DNA of 64,000 nt from positions 186,001 through 250,000 of the forward strand of contig JBEWZL010000179.1 in assembly GCA_045837725.1 (NCBI GenBank), read 5' to 3'. The notes under the pieces are model-generated. The model was given only the letters and a program-made list of their open reading frames with translations, ran no database searches and was not told where the DNA came from. Within the stretch, counting starts at the first letter, position 1; each line of letters starts with the position of its first letter. Below are positions 58,504 to 64,000 of the stretch, piece by piece. The translations under genes were made by a program, and so were the position numbers. The DNA comes from Vermamoeba vermiformis. Taxonomy: Eukaryota > Tubulinea > Echinamoebida.

Positions 58504-58923
58504 TTATTTCTTTTTTGAAGGCGGCGATACAGTATTGCTTGTGCTGGCAATCTTATCTTGCGGTATCATCTTCAAATTTTTATAAAGCAGGACGTTATTG
58601 GTCGTTCCTTTTGGGATAGATGTGGCTCCGTCTGGCAGCAAGCAAAATGAGAGTGTAGGATCTATCCCCCCAACAGCTTCATATTTAATTCCAATTGTTT
58701 TTGTCCCCTCAATATTGACTGGGTATACTTTGATATTATTCGTGTTGTTAGCTGCAAAGCAGTCGTGGATGCTATCATTTTCATTGCTCTTTAACATCTT
58801 GCGCTTAGAAAAACATTCACTAGCAGCTTGAGAGAATGAGTGCATGATCCCGTCGTGAGTAAACATTTTTTTGCGATCATCCAGCCACTCCGGGATGGAA
58901 TACCACAAAGAGACGCTCGTCAT
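58504..58923 (-). CDS. Hypothetical protein, 139 residues
   Basis: Intronless frame starting MTSVSLWYSIPEWLDDRKKM and ending in a Ser/Pro/Lys tail (SPPSKKK). The first half is helical and charged with three cysteines. The second half is predicted beta-rich (VYPVNIEGTKTIGIKYEAVG, LSFCLLPDG). No signal peptide, membrane segment or known motif was recognised. The codon use and the 50-bp gap to PA200/Blm10, tail to tail, are consistent with a real compact gene. Confidence 0.5.
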   Translation of the reverse strand: MTSVSLWYSIPEWLDDRKKMFTHDGIMHSFSQAASECFSKRKMLKSNENDSIHDCFAANNTNNIKVYPVNIEGTKTIGIKYEAVGGIDPTLSFCLLPDGATSIPKGTTNNVLLYKNLKMIPQDKIASTSNTVSPPSKKK

Positions 58924-59459
58924 TCACTAAATTGTAAATACAGGCACTATAGTAAGGCTTATTGTTACCTATTTATCAACCGTTTCATTTAGTAATGGCC
59001 CAACGGAGATTGATTTACCATGATTGCGTTTGACATAAAAGTCCGAAATTGATGGTAAATTCCCACCTCGGACCGAGAGTTTTCCATCGAGTGATGCATG
59101 TTAACATTGCTGTAGAGGGCTTGGATCCACCCTCGTACTGCGACGGTTACTTCTCAGACAGGTTTGTTCAACAAAAAAGTTTATCGCAAGACAAAAATTG
59201 AGTCATATATTACAGGCAGTTGTTTGTGAGTGACGTATAGACAGAGTTTGTTCAATTGGGTGGGAGGGGCCGCGAACCAGGCCAACAGTGCTCAACTACA
59301 CATCATGCATCATAATGTGGTTCGAGCACGTGGGGCTCTAAGTCCGTGCCTCGGTGTTGTGAGGGGGTAGTACATTATTGGTTCGCTGTACCAGGCACGA
59401 GGACCAAGTACATGAGGGGCTGGGGTGAAGTTGATTGAGGGGGTGTTAAATAATATTGA
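58924..59459. other. Intergenic region with no recognised gene
   Basis: About 536 bp between two minus-strand genes. It contains G-rich and mixed sequence without a convincing frame. I looked for tRNA A/B boxes, inverted repeats and small frames and found nothing that holds up. It should include the promoter of the hypothetical gene and the 3' UTR of the HPt gene. Confidence 0.4.
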
Positions 59460-60006
59460 CTACTTGTTGGCAGTAGCAGCCATCTTATCGAGTTCAGCTT
59501 GAATCGCTTCGACGGTCTCGCTCACCACAATGTCGAGTTGTTGTAGCGCATCCGTGGCCTCTGTCACGTTACCGTCTTTGCAGGCTATTTCAATGGTAAA
59601 TGCCAATGTTTGCAGCTGTCAATAAAGGGAGTTAAAATGAATGTTACTCGAGTAACAAATGAACAGCGGAAAACTGGTGTTTGTGCGACAGATTCAAGGA
59701 CGCGTGTCAAGATCAAGAATAAATAGGGTTGCAAAACACAAATTACATAAAAAACAAATGCACGTAGTCGCTCTAATTGCGTACCCTTTTAGCAGCAACA
59801 GAGCGGGCTGCTCCTTTAATTGTGTGGGCTTGAACTTCGGCTTCCATACGCAAATCTCTTGCAAGGAAACGCTTTAAAGTACCAATATCTTCAGGTATTT
59901 GTTGCATGAATGACTTCAATATTTCTTCTGCAATTTCTGCATCTCCTCCTGTAATATCATTCAATTCGTCAATACAAATAATTTCGTCTCCTCCTTCGTC
60001 AGCCAT
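59460..60006 (-). CDS. Histidine-containing phosphotransfer (HPt) protein, Ypd1/AHP-like
   Basis: Phosphorelay carrier between a hybrid histidine kinase and a response regulator. Two exons (60006-59785, 59615-59460), separated by a 169-bp intron, give 125 residues. The four-helix HPt core is visible: EIAEEILKSFMQQIPEDIGT, then AEVQAHTIKGAARSVAAKR with the phospho-accepting His and the following Lys-Gly, then LQTLAFTIEIACKDG. The gene stands head to head with the histidine kinase that begins at 60526, which strongly suggests one relay. Confidence 0.88.
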
Positions 60007-60525
60007 GATAATAATAGTGCTGGGTGATTTTGAATTAATTATTGGTGATAGACTGTCAGTGAATGGTTGCCAATTAGACTGTCAAGTAATAATTATGCAG
60101 GTTGAGAGAATGATGCGTATTGAAATAAGCAGTAATTGGAAGTCTGAAGGGAGTCTTTGGAACCAATTACTTATTGTAGTTACTTCAATACTTTGAGCGA
60201 AGAACAGCAAAATTTTTTTGTTGGGTATATCCTGGAGAATCGGTAAACGATCGAGATACACGCGAAATCTCGTGCAGCTATCTCCGTTACAAACGGCGAA
60301 TCACATGATTTTCTCGGCTTGCAAAGAAAGAACACAAACTCAATGGCTGCCGTAGAAATTTGGCTTGTGGGTTTTGGTACTGCCTGCGGTTTATTTTATT
60401 TTATTAACAACCGTCAAGCACCGTACAACCAGTCGGATCCGATCCAACGCTGCTTTCTCGTTCCATCAAACGATAAAATTAAACGCTAGACGCTTCGGAG
60501 GAACGAGTTTAGTTAAAACAAAACT
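60007..60525. promoter_or_regulatory. Divergent promoter region between HPt and histidine kinase genes
   Basis: 519 bp separate two outward-facing start codons. A plus-strand frame from 59906 crosses into it but is the shadow of the HPt gene and then non-coding. The G/C-balanced stretch near 60240-60290 includes a short interrupted inverted repeat (GAGAT...ATCTC). No CACGTG was seen. Confidence 0.45.
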
Positions 60526-63500
60526 ATGGATCCTCTAGAATTATTGAAGGTAATCATTACGTTATTTTAATTTTGAATTATTTTGTTTTGTATTTATGCT
60601 GAAATGATATTGCAACAATTTTAATTCGAGTGTACCCTCATAAATCATAAAAAGAGACTGCTTGTTGATTCTGTTTCTGGATAATATAATAACTGCTTAA
60701 TCGTTAGTGCTTGCACGCACTCAGAGATGGAGACTTTTCAGTGCGGTTATCTGCCGCAAGTTCAGGAGCAGCCAATGCTTTACCAGATGATATTTCACGC
60801 GAGATCGCAGCAGCTTTTAATGATGTAGCCTCCAGACATCAAGCTTTATTATCAGAATTACAACGAGTAAGCACAGCAGTTGGCAAAGAAGGAATTATTA
60901 CAGAACGAATGGACATGCATCCACTGGGAGACGACGAAAAACCTATTCAATTAGAAGGAGATTGGTCGGAGTGCTTTGAATCAATCAACGTATTAGTAGA
61001 AGACTTGACTAGACCCACTACCGAAGTTGTAGGCGTGGTTGAAGCAGTCGCCAGAGGAGATTTGACAAAAACAATGAGATTGGATTCAACCGGTATCCCT
61101 CTGAAAGGTAATTGACAGCAAATACTGCATCAATTCCTTAATTTCTGTTCTTTCGATTGTACTAACCGACATTTTGCCAGGTGAATTCTTGCGAATGGGT
61201 GTCGTGGTCAACACCATGGTCAGCGAGCTCAAGGTGTTCGCTTCTGAAGTCACTCGTGTGGCCCGCGAAGTCGGTGTCGAAGGCAAGCTCGGCGGTCAAG
61301 CCAACGTGAAGGGCGTTGCTGGCACTTGGAAAGATCTCACAGACAGTGTCAACATTATGGCTGCCAACTTGACCTCTCAAGTACGTGCCATTGCCGAAGT
61401 CACAACTGCAGTTGCTCGAGGCGACTTATCAAAGAAAATCACAGCCGACGTGCGAGGCGAGATTTTAGAACTTAAGAACACAATCAACACGATGGTCGAT
61501 CAGTTGAACTCTTTTGCTTCTGAAGTCACTCGTGTCGCTCTAGAAGTAGGAACTCAAGGCAAACTTGGTGGCCAAGCCAACGTCAAGGGCGTAGACGGAA
61601 TTTGGAAAGATCTCACTGACAATGTAAATATTATGGCTGCCAACTTGACTTCCCAAGTCAGAGCTATTGCTAAGGTTGCTACCGCCGTCGCCAACGGAGA
61701 TTTATCGAAGAAGATTACTATCGACGTACATGGAGAGATCTTAGAGCTCAAGAACACCATCAACACGATGGTCGACCAGTTGAGTACCTTTGCTCGAGAA
61801 GTCACTCGTGTCGCTCTTGAAGTCGGAACAGAAGGCAAACTCGGTGGCCAGGCTGTAGTGAAAGGAGTTGGTGGAACCTGGAAAGATCTCACTGACAATG
61901 TAAATATTATGGCCGCCAACTTGACCTCTCAAGTACGTGCCATTGCCGAAGTAGCCACTGCTGTCGCCAACGGAGATTTATCGAAGAAGATTGCCATCGA
62001 CGTGCACGGAGAGATCTTAGAGCTCAAGAACACCATCAACACGATGGTCGACCAGTTGAGTACCTTCGCCCGAGAAGTCACTCGTGTCGCCTTGGAAGTA
62101 GGAACAGAAGGCAAGCTCGGTGGTCAAGCCATTGTGAAAGGTGTTGGTGGAACCTGGAAGGATCTTACTGACAACGTCAACATTATGGCTGCCAACTTGA
62201 CTTCTCAGGTCAGAGCTATTGCTGAAGTAGCCACTGCTGTCGCCAACGGAGACTTGTCCAAGAAGATTACTATTAATGTCCATGGCGAGATTTTAGAGCT
62301 CAAGAACACCATCAACACGATGGTCGACCAGCTGAGTACCTTCGCCCGAGAAGTCACTCGTGTCGCTCTTGAAGTCGGAACAGAAGGCAAACTCGGCGGT
62401 CAAGCCATTGTGAAAGGCGTCGGTGGAACCTGGAAAGATCTCACAGACAACGTAAATACGATGGCTGCCAACTTGACCTCTCAGGTCAGAGCTATTGCTG
62501 AGGTAGCCACTGCTGTCGCCAATGGAGACTTGTCCAAGAAGATCACTATCGACGTACTCGGTGAGATTCTAGAACTTAAGAATACCATCAACACGATGGT
62601 CGACCAACTGAGTACCTTCGCCCGAGAAGTCACTCGTGTCGCCTTGGAAGTCGGAACAGAAGGCAAGCTCGGCGGTCAAGCCATTGTGAAAGGAGTTGGT
62701 GGAACCTGGAAAGATCTCACTGACAATGTGAATACGATGGCTGCCAACTTGACGGGACAGGTGCGTGCCATTGCCGAAGTGACAACCGCAGTAGCCAACG
62801 GAGACTTGTCCAAGAAGATTACGGCTGATGTCCAAGGAGAGATCTTGGAGTTGAAGAACACAATCAACACCATGGTCGACCAACTTAACACCTTCGCCCG
62901 AGAAGTCACTCGTGTCGCCTTGGAAGTCGGAACAGAAGGCAAACTCGGCGGTCAAGCCAACGTCAAGGGCGTCGGTGGAGTCTGGAAGGATCTCACTGAC
63001 AACGTCAACATTATGGCTGCCAACTTGACTTCTCAAGTACGTGCTATTGCTGAAGTCGCCACTGCAGTAGCCAACGGCGATCTTTCAAAGAAGATTACTA
63101 TCGACGTACTTGGTGAAATCTTGGAGTTGAAGAACACAATCAACACGATGGTCGACCAACTTAACACCTTTGCTCGAGAAGTCACTCGTGTCGCTTTAGA
63201 AGTCGGAACAGAAGGCAAACTTGGTGGCCAAGCCAACGTGAAAGGTGTTGGCGGAGTCTGGAAAGATCTAACCGACAATGTAAATATTATGGCTGCCAAC
63301 TTGACCTCTCAAGTCAGAACCATTGCCGAAGTGACAACCGCTGTTGCGAGGGGAGACTTGTCCAAGAAGATTACAGCTGACGTACGCGGTGAAATCTTGG
63401 AGTTGAAGAACACCATCAACACGATGGTCGATCAACTGAGTACCTTCGCCCGAGAAGTCACTCGTGTAGCCCGCGAAGTCGGCACAGAAGGCAAACTTGG

Positions 63501-64000
63501 TGGTCAAGCCAACGTCAAGGACGTGGCAGGCATTTGGAAGGGTCTTACCGACAATGTCAACACGATGGCTGCCAATCTAACGAACCAAGTACGTGCTATT
63601 GCTGAAGTAGCCACTGCTGTCGCCAACGGAGACTTGTCCAAGAAGATCACTATCGACGTACATGGAGAGATTCTAGAACTTAAGAACACCATCAACACCA
63701 TGGTCGATCAACTGAGTACCTTCGCTCGAGAAGTCACTCGTGTCGCTCTTGAAGTCGGAACAGAAGGCAAGCTCGGTGGCCAAGCCATTGTGAAAGGAGT
63801 TGGTGGAACCTGGAAAGATCTCACTGACAACGTCAACACGATGGCTGCAAACTTGACTTCTCAAGTACGCGCTATCGCTGAAGTCACCACTGCAGTAGCC
63901 AACGGCGATCTTTCAAAGAAGATTGCAGCTGATGTCCAAGGAGAGATCTTAGAGCTCAAGAACACCATCAACACGATGGTCGACCAGTTGAACTCTTTTG
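60526..64000 (+). CDS. Group III-type (Nik1-like) histidine kinase, poly-HAMP N-terminal part; runs off the window
   Basis: Osmosensing-type cytosolic hybrid kinase, of which only the N-terminal part is present. Exons 60526-60549, 60708-61107 and 61181 to the edge encode ~1080 residues. The start [20 protein letters not shown] matches the group III entry (ALRxGDFSVRL). It is followed by [50 protein letters not shown] and [14 protein letters not shown]. From 61181 a tandem HAMP array begins and has not ended at 64000. The kinase, ATPase and receiver domains must lie to the right. No membrane segment is present, as in fungal group III kinases. Related poly-HAMP kinases also occur in bacteria. 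Confidence 0.9.
61181..64000 (+). repeat. Tandem HAMP-domain repeat array, 276-bp (92-residue) period
   Basis: The marker EVTRVA recurs at a spacing of exactly 276 bp (starts near 61240, 61516, 61792, 62068, 62344, 62620, 62896, 63172, 63448, 63724). This makes at least ten units, with an eleventh starting at the edge. Each unit reads like [49 protein letters not shown] and [17 protein letters not shown]. Several units are nearly identical at the DNA level, including third codon positions, which points to recent duplication or gene conversion. No frameshift occurs over 2.8 kb. Confidence 0.93.

Noticed and set aside
61181-64000. Regular 276-bp repeats considered as a satellite or CRISPR-like array
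   Set aside because: The period is a whole number of codons, the frame stays open, and every unit encodes a HAMP domain.

Overview
The window is nuclear DNA from a eukaryote, very probably a unicellular one. Genes are packed on both strands with 50-500 bp between them. Coding regions are split by many short introns, mostly 45-60 bp, with gtaagt/gtacgt donors; at least three introns start with GC. The proteins are nuclear-encoded eukaryotic types: a myosin V-like motor with a DIL domain, Furry, PA200/Blm10, complex I subunits with mitochondrial presequences, CCDC43, Mpv17/PMP22 and SERF. A group III-type poly-HAMP histidine kinase beside a histidine phosphotransfer (HPt) protein, plus an SLC14-type urea transporter, suggests an early-branching fungus, holozoan protist or other amorphean. 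The sequence alone does not settle the species. I saw no retroviral, Polinton-like or transposon copies, no CRISPR and no convincing tRNA or rRNA.

Layout. 0.26-5.7 kb: myosin (5' end missing). 5.8-8.3 kb: DDX21/Gu-like RNA helicase. 8.4-13.0 kb: a fusion of the amide-handling half of urea carboxylase (AHS2-AHS1) to the carboxyltransferase and biotin domains of pyruvate carboxylase, with no biotin carboxylase domain. 13.7-16.9 kb: NDUFA12 and mitochondrial glutamate dehydrogenase. 17.3-21.7 kb: SLC43-like transporter, urea transporter and RidA. 21.8-27.6 kb: CaaX protein, CaMK-like kinase and an 899-aa helical protein of unknown family. 27.7-29.3 kb: mitochondrial DUF1116 (AllG/YlbE-like) protein. 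29.3-34 kb: LRR-filamin-coiled-coil protein, a GTxxx/DGYxxG-type protein, SERF and an NDUFAF4-like protein. 34.2-44.1 kb: a 2762-aa Furry protein ending in an RGS-like domain. 44.1-50.3 kb: 5-hydroxyisourate hydrolase, an FdrA-DUF1116 fusion, uricase and an Mpv17/PMP22 protein. 50.4-58.5 kb: CCDC43 and PA200/Blm10. 58.5-64 kb: a small unknown protein, then HPt and a hybrid histidine kinase head to head; the kinase runs off the right edge.

How the genes may work together. The strongest theme is nitrogen recovery from purines and urea. Uricase (PTS1-like end SKM) and 5-hydroxyisourate hydrolase (PTS2-like RLHTILGHI) would start urate breakdown in peroxisomes. The FdrA-DUF1116 fusion and the separate DUF1116 protein resemble subunits of bacterial oxamate carbamoyltransferase (AllF/AllG), which makes carbamoyl phosphate at the end of anaerobic allantoin breakdown. 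A urea transporter, the urea-carboxylase/pyruvate-carboxylase chimera, RidA and glutamate dehydrogenase lie within the same 42 kb. HIUase, FdrA-DUF1116, uricase and Mpv17 sit within 6.2 kb, and the first two share a 124-bp divergent promoter. The exact reactions of the fusion proteins are inferred.

The DNA itself carries a second signal. The long genes between about 29.5 and 58 kb are studded, in exons and introns, with the palindrome CACGTG (often TGACACGTGTCA) and with CTA(A/T)4TAG palindromes. Both are rare in the first 29 kb.
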